Shown here: in pieces, positions 30,710-40,300 of the stretch
How positions within the stretch are numbered: position 1 is the first letter of the stretch
Layout of the letters: each line of letters starts with the position of its first letter
From: Nansenia antarctica
Lineage: Eukaryota; Chordata; Actinopteri; Argentiniformes; Microstomatidae
Assembly (NCBI GenBank): GCA_963989245.1
Contig: CAXDII010000649.1
Span: 37,501 to 101,500 of the forward strand
Length of the DNA: 64,000 nucleotides
Reading direction: 5' to 3'
Notes under the pieces: generated by a model
What the model was told of the DNA's origin: nothing
Databases searched by the model: none
Seen by the model: the letters and a program-made list of their open reading frames with translations, nothing else
Program-made: the position numbers and the translations under genes

Positions 30710-31462
30710 ATGGCAGAAGTCGCACCAGCAGCAACCCCCGCGCCGGCCAAGAGCCCCAAGAAGAAGGCAGCAGCCAGGCCCAAGAAAGCTGGCCCCAGCG
30801 TCGCCGAGCTCATCGTGACGGCCGTGTCCGCATCCAAGGAGAGGAGCGGCGTGTCCCTGTCCGCGCTCAAGAAGGCGCTTTCGGCCGGTGGTTACGACGT
30901 GGAGAAGAACAACTCCCGCGTCAAGGTCGCCGTCAAGAGCCTCGTCACCAAGGGCACTCTGCTCCAGCTCAAGGGCACCGGGGCCTCCGGCTCTTTCAAG
31001 CTCAACAAGAAAGCCACCGAGGCGGTCAAGAAGCCGGCGAAGAAATCCGCCGCCCCGAAACCCAAGAAGGCGGCCGCAAAGAAGCCCGCCGTTGCCAAGA
31101 AGTCTCCGAAAAAGGCAAAGAAGCCCGCTGCTGCGGCCAAGAAGTCTCCCAAGAAGGCAAAGAAGCCCGCGGCAGTCACCAAGAAGGCCACCAAGAGCCC
31201 CAAGAAGGCGAAGAAGGCCACACCGGTCAAGAAGGCTCCGGCTAAGAGCCCCAAAAAGGCCGTCAAGCCCAAGGTAGCCAAACCCAAAACGGTGAAGCCC
31301 AAGGCAAAGAAGGCAGCCCCCAAGCAGTGGCGGCTGGTGCAAACATTTTTGGGTGGGGCACAGCAGTGTGGCGGGGGTGTCCTCTTTCGCGATTTTTTCT
31401 GCGTGCACGATTTTTTCCCGCGTGCACGCGCAATCGAGTTTGATTTGAACTTCGATTTATAG
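30710..31462 (+). CDS. Histone H1 with a replaced 3' end
   Basis: The frame from the ATG at 30710 encodes a typical linker histone. It has an Ala/Pro/Lys-rich N tail, a winged-helix globular domain (GPSVAELIVTAVSASKERSG to about GTGASGSFKLNKK, residues ~30-105) and a lysine-rich tail of SPKKAKKP repeats. An upstream in-frame ATG at 30605 is not histone-like, so 30710 is chosen. Residue ~206 should be followed by a final lysine or two and a stop. Instead, sequence changes at 31327 to CAGTGGCGGCTGGTG, adding about 45 unrelated residues before a stop at 31460-31462. No histone stem-loop follows. The globular domain is intact, but 3' processing and the C terminus are abnormal, so it is probably not a normal functional gene. 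Confidence 0.88.
   Translation: MAEVAPAATPAPAKSPKKKAAARPKKAGPSVAELIVTAVSASKERSGVSLSALKKALSAGGYDVEKNNSRVKVAVKSLVTKGTLLQLKGTGASGSFKLNKKATEAVKKPAKKSAAPKPKKAAAKKPAVAKKSPKKAKKPAAAAKKSPKKAKKPAAVTKKATKSPKKAKKATPVKKAPAKSPKKAVKPKVAKPKTVKPKAKKAAPKQWRLVQTFLGGAQQCGGGVLFRDFFCVHDFFPRARAIEFDLNFDL
31327..31437. mobile_element. Transposon-end-like insert at the end of H1
   Basis: Begins CAGTGGCGGCTGGTG, close to the end of the element at 5726 (CAGTGGAGGCTGGTGA), and runs to about 31437 where histone promoter sequence starts. In unit 2 the corresponding interval (H1 stop to H2A promoter) is several hundred bases and holds the H1 3' UTR, so the insert accompanies a deletion. Confidence 0.5.
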
Positions 31463-31571
31463 CGCGCGAGGGAAACTCACAAAGACAATCTTCAATATTC
31501 ACAATGTATCCACAATCTGTCTCTTGATTGGATGAGGTGACGTCGACCCAGTGGCCAATGAACGCCGTCCA
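31438..31571 (+). promoter_or_regulatory. Orphan H2A promoter remnant
   Basis: TTTGATTTGAACTTCGATTT, GCGCGCGAGGGAAACTCACA and GATTGGATGAGGTG...GGCCAATGAACGC match in inverted orientation the upstream region of the H2A gene of unit 2 (62615-62775), including two CCAAT boxes. No H2A frame follows; AT-rich sequence of unknown nature fills 31572-31970. Confidence 0.75.
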
Positions 31572-31974
31572 GTGTGAAGATAAAAAACAAACAAAAATAA
31601 AGTAATGTACGACTACAATAAAGAAATTGTTAACAAAGCTGTGTATAAATATAATATACAGGTAAATAAAGATATCTTTAAAGAAAAATAGAAAAGCATG
31701 GAAATTGCAGTTTAAAAATATGAATACAAATGAATGAGAACAGTGTAAACATGATTATGTACAGAGAGCAGCCTGGTGCAGACATGCAGGTACTTATTTA
31801 CAGTGTTTAGATGGTTGTGTTCCATGGGCGTCCAGCCCTTTGAAATAGATATAATGACTATCTAATGGTATAACACAGCTACATTTGTGTGAACATTGAA
31901 TGGAATGAACATAAAGCTACACTGCAAACTAGTTAAGTAAAGTGGCTTTGTAACTGTTCAAGTAATTCAAGTAT

Positions 31975-32335
31975 TCAAACAGTGTTGTGGGTGCCTCTTC
32001 TCTACCTCGTGTGGGCGCATATGACCGTGAAATGAAAGTGGGTGTATAATGTTATATCACGAAACTAATCATACCACTAACAACTTAAGAGGGCGGAGGA
32101 ATGGATTGCACTTCTGGAGAGAAAAGTGGTTGGCTCTTAAAAGAACCTTTGGGGTTCAGTAGTTATGTCGAAGTGGGCCTTTTACTTGGCTTTGGCGGGC
32201 TTCTCGGGGAGCAGCACTGCCTGGATGACGGGGATGATACGAGACTTCTTGTTGTCGCGGGCGGCGTTGCCGGCCAACTTCAGGATCTCAGCCGTCAGGT
32301 ACTCGAGCACGGCGGCCAGGTAGACCGGTGCGCCA
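31975..32335 (-). pseudogene. H2A 3' fragment with internal deletions
   Basis: On the minus strand the sequence starts mid-gene at GAPVYLAAVLEYLTAEIL and continues to RDNKKSRIIP. It then has the same one-base loss as the H2A copy at 56831 (ATCATCCCCGTCAT), jumps directly to the IQAVLLP segment, and ends EKPAKAK stop at about 32187. A degenerate stem-loop (32132-32147, GGCTCTTAAAAGAACC) and 3' flank shared with unit 2 (GTTGTGGGTGC) follow. The jump occurs at a shared CATC, suggesting microhomology-mediated deletion. Confidence 0.85.
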
Positions 32336-32347
32336 TAGTAGAAGACA

Positions 32348-32473
32348 CATCTTGGCCTCCCACACGGCCAGGCCGTGGACGGGTTGGTTCAGGTTCTTGT
32401 GCATGTAGAAGACCAGGGAGATGCGCGTGGGGTGGGAGCGGTCGGGCCTCTTCAGCGGCGTGGTGGCATGCAG
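32348..32473 (-). pseudogene. TET methylcytosine dioxygenase exon fragment
   Basis: About 42 codons on the minus strand read LHATTPLKRPDRSHPTRISL then VFYMHKNLNQPVHGLAVWEA and KM. This is the end of the catalytic domain of TET proteins, closest by eye to TET3. It includes the iron-binding His (LHATTP) and the 2-oxoglutarate-binding Arg (HPTR). The rest of the gene is absent, and it is sandwiched between H2A and H3 pieces, so it is a translocated fragment and not a working gene. Confidence 0.85.
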
Positions 32474-32494
32474 TGTCCCCGTCCCACCCCCAGG

Positions 32495-32782
32495 CGTAAA
32501 TCCACCGGCGGCAAAGCCCCAAGGAAGCAGCTCGCCACCAAGGCTGCCCGTAAAAGCGCCCCGGCCACCGGCGGCGTGAAGAAGCCTCACCGTTACAGGC
32601 CCGGCACCGTGGCTCTGAGGGAGATCTGTCGTTACCAGAAGTCCACCGAGCTGCTCATCCGCAAGCAGCCCTTCCAGCGCCTGGTGAGAGAAATCGCCCA
32701 GGATTTCAAGACCGACCTGCGCTTCCAGAGCTCTGCTGTGATGGCCCTGCAGGAGGCTAGCGAGGCCTACCTGGTCGGTCTG
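32495..32782 (+). pseudogene. Histone H3 internal fragment
   Basis: Plus-strand frame starting [18 protein letters not shown] (residue 8 of H3) and running to SEAYLVGL (about residue 103), lacking the start and the last ~33 residues. It has substitutions at invariant sites: REICRYQ instead of REIRRYQ and RKQPFQ instead of RKLPFQ. Truncation at both ends makes it a pseudogene. Confidence 0.9.
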
Positions 32783-32833
32783 TCACGTCATCGAGTTTGT
32801 GTCCATGTTCGCCACGAGCTTCGAGACTCCCCC

Positions 32834-33090
32834 GCCTCCTTTTCCTCTTCCAGACATGTTGAGTTCAGTAAGATTATGGCTTCGGTTCAGTTCTTGTTCT
32901 TGTTCTTGTTCTTGTTCATGATTGGACAGCTCAGGGCTTGTGCCCTTTTCTATCCATCGTTTCGCTTGGATGTGGCGGTGTAGATGGAGGGGAGGAGCGG
33001 TAGCTGGGCCAATTATGGCTTCGGTGAAGTTGTGGGGTGAATTTATCTCAGCTACGAGGACGTGATTGAGACCAGGCTGTACACGAAGCG
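32834..33090 (-). pseudogene. Histone H4 5' end and promoter, inverted
   Basis: On the minus strand ATG at 32857 opens MSGRGKGG and then leaves H4 sequence. Upstream (32858-33090) is a copy of the H4 promoter at 27089-27184 with an insertion that includes a (GAACAA)n-like run and a second copy of ACCGAAGCCATAAT. The ~50 bases at 32783-32833 match neither H3 nor H4 and are unassigned. Confidence 0.8.
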
Positions 33091-33207
33091 CGCGCTATCG
33101 CTTGCCTCTTTTTTTCTTTTTTCTTGTAGGGGATTTTTGTCGAGGGAGGAGCTTCTGCTAGTGACAACGTTTGGCATTATGGGCATTATTGAAGCAAAAG
33201 GACATCG

Positions 33208-33296
<89 letters not shown>
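33208..33296. repeat. (CA)n microsatellite
   Basis: About 40 CA units preceded by CGCGCGCG. Confidence 0.95.
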
Positions 33297-33298
<2 letters not shown>

Positions 33299-33447
33299 AG
33301 TAAAACAACATAACATTAATCAAGATGTTTGGAATGGTAAGATTGACTCCTTACAACAGCACATGGTCAAATTTAGACACTATTATGACTGCAACCATTT
33401 CAATCTTTTAGCAATGTTGTAGTAGGAAATGTAGGCTCAACTGTTCT

Positions 33448-33722
33448 ATTGTGTGGAGCTCTGCCCCATAGGAGAGCTCTGCTCCTATTGGTTTACTCCT
33501 ATAGGTAGCCAATGACTGAATTATTTATTGATTTATTCAGGGGGGGTGAGAGAGACTGTTTTGCCCTGCCCGGTAAAGACAAGGGCACTCCGAGAGGAGA
33601 TTGCGAATCTGCTGGCAAAGGGTGCAATGGTCCTAGTCCCCAGGGACCAGTGGTTTGTACTCCCCCTCAATCTGCTGGAGCTTCAGGCAGTCAGACTGAT
33701 TGCTCAGCTCAACAGCAAAAAA
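33448..33722 (+). mobile_element. Second DIRS fragment (5' end, internally deleted)
   Basis: The terminal sequence CCTATTGGTTTACTCCTATA and GTAGCCAATGACTGAAT is the reverse complement of the DIRS terminus at 26987-27020. RT N-terminal sequence follows (GAGAGAGACTGTTTTGCCCT, then TRALREEIANLLAKGAMVLV) and joins directly to RNase H-like LNLLELQAVRL at about 33660. The rest of the element is missing. Confidence 0.75.
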
Positions 33723-34152
33723 AAAAAAACTTCCCACCTACACTTAATTTCCCGCCTATTTGCACACGCCTTATATGGCTCTCCCACTCTATCTCTTCTG
33801 ATCTCTTCTTTCTCCTCCCAAAATGAGAGAGAGATAGAGATGTACTAATTAAAAGTCACTCAGACCAGTTGCACCCTGGAGTCATCCTTAACTAGCCTAA
33901 ACCTGTCATAGCTGACCATTAGAGGAGGGGGAAAGCACACACTGAAATATCTTATTTGATATAGGCTCCTACAAGGACAATTTAAGGATTTACTAAACTG
34001 CTGTGCAGGTAACAGCTGCCGTTATAAGCTGTTATCCAACTTTTTATGGTCTGTGTGCATCCTGCTCTGTTATCAGTTCAAATAGCCATACCTTTCAGAT
34101 ACACATTTAATAGATACACAGACAGCTGACTGTACCTTACATGAATGTACCC

Positions 34153-34192
<40 letters not shown>

Positions 34193-34355
34193 TGTCTATC
34201 TTGTCTCAATTGTTGTACGGATTCCACCAACCTTGATTGTGGGGATAAAAAAAAGGATGTTGAAACAATTAATTCAAAGTAATCCTTTCTACGTGAATAT
34301 GGGTGTATTTTATTCCAACATAGGTTGTGCAAAAGACAACATTCACACAAAGGAG
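33723..34355. other. Intergenic, poly-A and microsatellite
   Basis: A poly-A run lies at 33717-33730 and (GT)n at 34153-34188. No gene is recognised between the DIRS fragment and the 3' end of srd5a3. Confidence 0.6.
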
Positions 34356-37300
34356 TCATAATAAATGAGGAATGAATGCTTTACGATGTTGTGGATAAGA
34401 CTCAAATTTGCTCCGGTAAAACTCATGACAAAGCTGGGCAGCCAACGCCTGGTTGAAGAGCACATAGAGGACAACGAGCCACCAGGTGAGAGAGTGACCT
34501 CCGGAAACTACACCCAGAGACACGTAGATCAGCAGCTCAGCAAAGTAATGCGGACAAGAGACCAGCTCAAAGCAGCCTCCGCTCGGCACTCTGTGGGCAA
34601 GAGTCTCCACTGTCCCTGAAGACATCAAAGAGAGCAACACAATGTTTATTACAATACCAAACAACCCATCTACAGTGGGGGAAATAAGTATTGAACACAT
34701 CATCATTTTGTCCACTAAATGTATTTCCAATGAGCCTATTCAAGAAATTTGCACCAGACTTTGGTATTAACTCAAACAATCCAGACCAAAAATCTAAACA
34801 ATAAAGGCCATATGTAAATAAAGTTATGTGTAATCCCTAATGGCGACACATCTACTTGTGAGTCATGTAGAGGCTCTCAGTCAGCTGCACGAGCTCACCT
34901 GAGCCTCCGGTGCGCAGCCTAGCCAGCAGGATCAGGGAGCGGTGCTGGAGCAGCGAGGCCCAGGTGAAGAGCACAGCTCCAGCCACGTGGGACCACCCCA
35001 GCTGGGAGAGGAGAGGAAGAGTAGGGGTCCCTACAAAGACCACACAATCACCATCACATCTGCAGTAGCACACCATATCGTGGGTCACCAGAACAGCTGC
35101 TAAGATGCATTATCTTCTAACCAAAAGATTCCTATTAAATATTACTTACTAACTGTAACCAGGGAGTAGCTGAAAAGGACTGTATACTTTTAGGAAAGGG
35201 CTGGTTATCTAACTAAGGGAGCTAAATAGGCAGTATAAGAGGATACAGGCAGGGGGCGACAGCAAACCGTTAGACTAGCAGTTAAGGTCGTTAGCATTAG
35301 CAAGAGAACTAGCATTAGCATTAGCCTTCAAACAACTAGCATTAGCATTAGCGCTACAAACAACTAGCATTAGCATTAGCGCTACAAACAACTAGCATTA
35401 GCATTAGCGCTACAAACAACTAGCATTAGCATTGAAGCTACAAACAACTAACACACGGTATTACAGATGAACAACACATTTATTACACGACGGTTGTATA
35501 CATCCCCATATATACATTCCCACCCGGCCGGCCACACACACTCTCAATCACTCACTGACAGTCTCTGGCCTGAACAGGCCTATAGTCCAGTGGCGTGGTG
35601 CGCGTCGAGGCCTGGTTGACTGTCCTGTGCGTCGACGAAGTGGTCCGCGTTGAAGCTCCGCTGGAGTCTGTGTTTGCTCGTGGAGACGACGATTAATGTC
35701 CAGCTGGCGTCCCGCTTGGTCCCACGGTGAACAGCCGGCCGCTGGCAAGACGGTCCAACGGGAACACAACCAACAGGCTACAGTGGCTCACTCAAGAATC
35801 GCTTTTCCTGGCGTCTTCAGTTGCTGCACGGTGTGCTCGCTGCTGAATCCGCCATCTTCGATCGGCTTCGTTGCTTCTCTCGTTCTTTCTGCTTCTCTCT
35901 CGTTCGTCTGCTCACCACACACTGACTGACTCCGCCCTTCCGGCTCTTATATACCACCACCGAACGTAGCATCCGGGTCACAGACACACCCCGGATACTA
36001 CGTCATCAAACATATGCATAAAACATTACAAGAATAATACATATACTTCACGAAACGTATATAATTGTATAGAAAATAACAAAGGAAATACTAGGGGCAA
36101 AAATAGGGCTGGTTTGGGGAAACTAAACTGGCACTAAACTGTGGGCCTTCACAACAGCCGCCCCATGAAACCCTCGGTTTCAGTTAACTAAGAAGGCACA
36201 CTGGCTAGGCTGCTCTAGCAGCGTGAGGTAGGAGGTGATAGTGTCCTGGCTAATTGGAGGGAGCTCAATCAGGCGTGCCACAGGTCGGGTGTAAGTGCGA
36301 CCACCAACGTCCACGATGGCCGTCCGCACCCTTCCATCCGGACCGGGCAGGACCTTGGTCACTCTGCCTGTCTGCCAGGCGGCGCGTGGAAGGGACTGGT
36401 CGATCACCAGTACCACGGCACCTTCGGACAAGTTGTCTCTCTCCCTCGTCCACTTCTGCCTGACTTGCAGGGTCGGCAGGTAGTGCAGTATGAACTGCTT
36501 CCAGAACTGGTCCGCGAGCACCTGGCTGTGCCTCCACCATCTTCTTCCGGTGAGCTCTGCAGGGTCGTAGACTACCTGAGGCAGTGCAGAGTCTCGCCGC
36601 CCCATCAGCAAGAAGTTAGGCGTGATGGGATCCAGATCTGCTACATCACTGGAGGTATAGCCTAGGGGCCGGGAGTTCAAGATGCCCTCAATCTCTGCTA
36701 GCACAGTCTGGAGCACCTCATCGGTAGGCACCTTCTGTCCGAGAATGGTACGTAGGACGTTCTTTACTGAGCGAATCTCCCGCTCCCAGGCTCCCCCGAA
36801 GTGTGGAGCATTTGGGGGGTTGAACTCAAACTTCACTTGCTGGGAGGCGAGTCTGTCACGAGCCTCCTCAGTCATTGCAGCGTAGCTCGCCCTCAGCTCG
36901 GCCTCACCACCGACGAAGTTGGTGCCTCTGTCCGACCGGAGGGTCTTAGGGGTCCCTCTCCTGGAGGTGAACCTCTTGAAGGACATGAGGAAGCTGTCGC
37001 TTGTGAGCTGGTGCAGAACTTCCAGGTGCATTGCTCTCGTCGTCAGACACGTGTAGATGATGCCCCACCGCTTTTCGGAGGCTCGCCGGTTTCGGACTAG
37101 GAGTGGCCCGAAACAGTCGACCCCAGTAGAGTGGAACGGAGCCTGTCTCAGTCGCAGCCGGTCCTCGGGCAGATCGGACATCATGGGCTGCGGCGGCGTG
37201 GCTCGCCACCTCTGGCAGTCCGAGCAGGACCTTTGATATCTCCGTACCGCCTCCCGTCCATGGAGTATCCAGAATCTCCGTCGTACCTCCGCGAAGACAC

Positions 37301-40300
37301 GCTCTCCACCCGCGTGCTGCACTTTGTCATCATGGTGCTTGATGACCAACCTGGTGACCGGATGCTTAGTGGGAAGCACGATGGGATGCTTCGTGTCCAG
37401 GTCTAGATCTTGAGCGCGGCGCAGTCTGCCACCCACGCGAATGAGAACACCGTCGAGCTCTGGAGCTAAGCCGCGGAGTCTACTGTCCGAGGGGATCGGC
37501 TTCCCTTTCTCGAGACACTCCCGCTCTCGGGAGAAGGCATCCTGTTGGGCACTCTGCAGCACCAGGAGCTCCGCCGCGGTGTAATCTTCGGCGCTGAGCG
37601 TAGTATCTAGGGGTAGACCGGCCTTGGAGCAGAACATCCTCTTCTGCAGCTCTTCGAGCGTCTCACACTCCTCTCCTGGAGTAGTCGCAGGGTCTACGAC
37701 CTGGGTGACTCCGCAGAACAACGTCTTACGCAGCTCTTTGTCCTCTCTGTCTTCTGCTAACGCCGGCGTGGCTGGCCACTCTGACTCCCGCTCCTGTAGG
37801 AAGTCTGGTCCCGTGTGATACAGGTGGGGCTCAGACAGATCCTGTAGAGTTGCCCCTCTCGTGATGACGTCAGCAGGGTTCCTCTTGGTGTCTACATAAC
37901 GCCAGCAGTTCACCTCAGTCAACTCCAGAATCTCGGCGACTCGGGTGCCCACGAACACCTTGTACCGACATGAGCTGGACTTCAACCACTGGAGGACGGT
38001 AGTGGAGTCTGACCACATGGTGACGCTCTTCAGAGGTAGCTGGAGCTCGTCGAGCAGGAACCTTCCCAGTTGCGCGCCGTTCAGGGCAGCACACAGCTCC
38101 AGTCTTGGGATGGACTGTTGCTTCTTCGGCGCCACTCGGGAACGTGCCAGGACAAACGAGACGTGGACTTCACCTCCAAGCTCTGCCGCTCTGACGTATG
38201 CCACGGACCCGTACGCCATCTCCGAGGCGTCGCAGAATACATGTAGCGTGATGACACTCCTCTCTAGGTCCGTGGAGGGAGGGAAGTAGCTCCGCTGCAG
38301 CTTGATGTGCTGGAGAGTGGGAAGTTCCTGCTCCCAGGCCTTCCACTTCTCTGCTAGGTGACGAGGCAGAGGATCGTCCCATCCTCGTTCTTGGGCCCAC
38401 AGCTCCCGGACAAGCACCTTGGCCACCGTCGTGAAGGGAGCGATATATCCCAGTGGGTCGTACTGGCTCGCTAGAGTGCTGTATATCGTTCTCATCGTGA
38501 CGCGTTGAGGCTTGGCAGGCTTATTGCGATAGCGTAGCGTGTCCGTCTGGAACTGCCAGATAAGTCCGAGCGTCATCTCCTGAGCATCATCTGGTGAGTG
38601 AGAGACCCAAGCCTCGCTGCTGGTCGAGGTGGCCTCCTTCGGGAGGTCTCTGATGACTTGCGGGTCGTTGCTGGCCCACTGGCAGATCTCAAATCCACCC
38701 TCCTGGAGATGAGCACGCAGGTCCTGGACTAGCTGACGGGCTTCCGTGGCTGTCTTCGAACTGTGAAGGCAGTTGTCCACGTAAAAACTCTTATGGACGG
38801 CGTCAAACACTCCAGGAGGTGCCGTCTCCTGCGCGGCGTGAGTCTGTAGCGCATAGGTAGCGCAGCAGGGGCTGCAGGTTGTCCCGAAGGGTAGCACCTC
38901 CCACTGGTAGATAGAGGGGTCGGGGTCGCTCGGGTCCTCTCTCCAGAGAAACCTCATGAGTGGCTTGTCTTCCTCCAACATCCTGACCTGGTGAAACATT
39001 CGCTTAATGTCACCACTGACTGCGATCGGCTGCTGACGGAAGCGCACCAGAACTCCCAAGAGGGCTGGGGTCAAGGTTGGACCAGGGAGAAGATAGTGGT
39101 TGAGGTTGAGCTTCCCCACCTGGTAGCTACAGTTGAAGACCACTCGGTTCTTCCCGTTGTGGTGAACATTGTGGTGCGGGAGGTACCAAGACTCGGCACT
39201 CTGGTTCGCCTCGGCTGGCTCAAGCTTCTTCACCAGACCGGACTCCGTCAGTTTCTTCATCTCCGTTCGGTAAGAAGCAGCAAGGACTTCGTCCTTCCTC
39301 ATACGCTTCTCAGTGCTGGTCAGACACTGTAGGACGGTTCGAGGGGATACTCGAAACTCTGGCATGTGTTCTCTGCGGAGTAGTGGTGTGACGTATCTCT
39401 TAACGCCCTGGACTTCGATACGCACTGTCTTTGCTTTAAGGAGGTCCAGGGCGTAGACGTCCTCCTTTGACCGTACGTAGAGCTTCTCATTCTTGTAGGG
39501 CGCAACGTCTAGCGTCCACAGCTTCTGGACGTTGTCTAGCAGCGCCACATTCATGGAGTCCACACTGGTGTGAAGGCAGTTGATGGTCTGCACTTCTTCG
39601 GTGCGGACATGGAGGGATGACGTAGCTCTCCCGTCTCTATCTCTCCACTCGGTAGCGCCTTGGAGGGCCCACCCAAGCGCAGTCTGAACAGCCATCGGGC
39701 AGCCTCGTGGTCCTCTCAGCGGAGGACGGAGCGACACGATCAGTGCAGCGTTGTCCGAGCCGATGAGAAGGGTTGGCTCCGCTCCTTCTATCGGATGTAG
39801 TTTTACTCGCCGTAGGTGGGGATATCTTGCGCGTAACCTCTCCAGGGGGTAGTCGTAGCGGGAGAGCGCTAGCTGGTCGGCGGTGAAGACATTCTTTAGC
39901 CGATGTCTATCCGACGGCCTCCCCGCCGGGGAGATAGAGAAGTTGATTCTCGCCCCGGTGACCTCTTTAAGGTCGCGACGTATCGTGCGCAGAGTCAGCT
40001 TCTCCTCAGTCCCGTGGAGCCCCAACCGGCGCACTGCCTCCTGGAGGAGGATGGTCCGTTCCGACCCGTCGTCTAGAACGGCGTACGTGTCGTACTCAAC
40101 GTTGTTGTGGTGGAGTCGGACCTTCACCACCTTCAGTAGGACCTTGGAGCCGCTGCTCTGGGTTGGGTCTAGGTAGTAGACAGGGGTTTCCTCTTCCGGT
40201 GCGCGACCGGACCTAGGGCTTCTGTTGCCCTTCGTGGACCTGGCGAGGGAGACCTCGTGTAGGATGTGGAGGTGGACCTCCTCACAGCGGTTGCACTTCC

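Noticed and set aside
30391..31245. 284-residue plus-strand frame and minus-strand frames over H1
   Set aside because: Shadow frames of the repetitive H1 coding sequence.
32783..32833. Another host-gene exon between the H3 and H4 pieces (VIEFVSMFATSFE on plus)
   Set aside because: Too short to assign to any family; left unassigned.
35548..35929. 73- and 77-residue frames in the BEL LTRs
   Set aside because: Identical in both LTRs simply because the LTRs are identical; no domain or known LTR-encoded protein.
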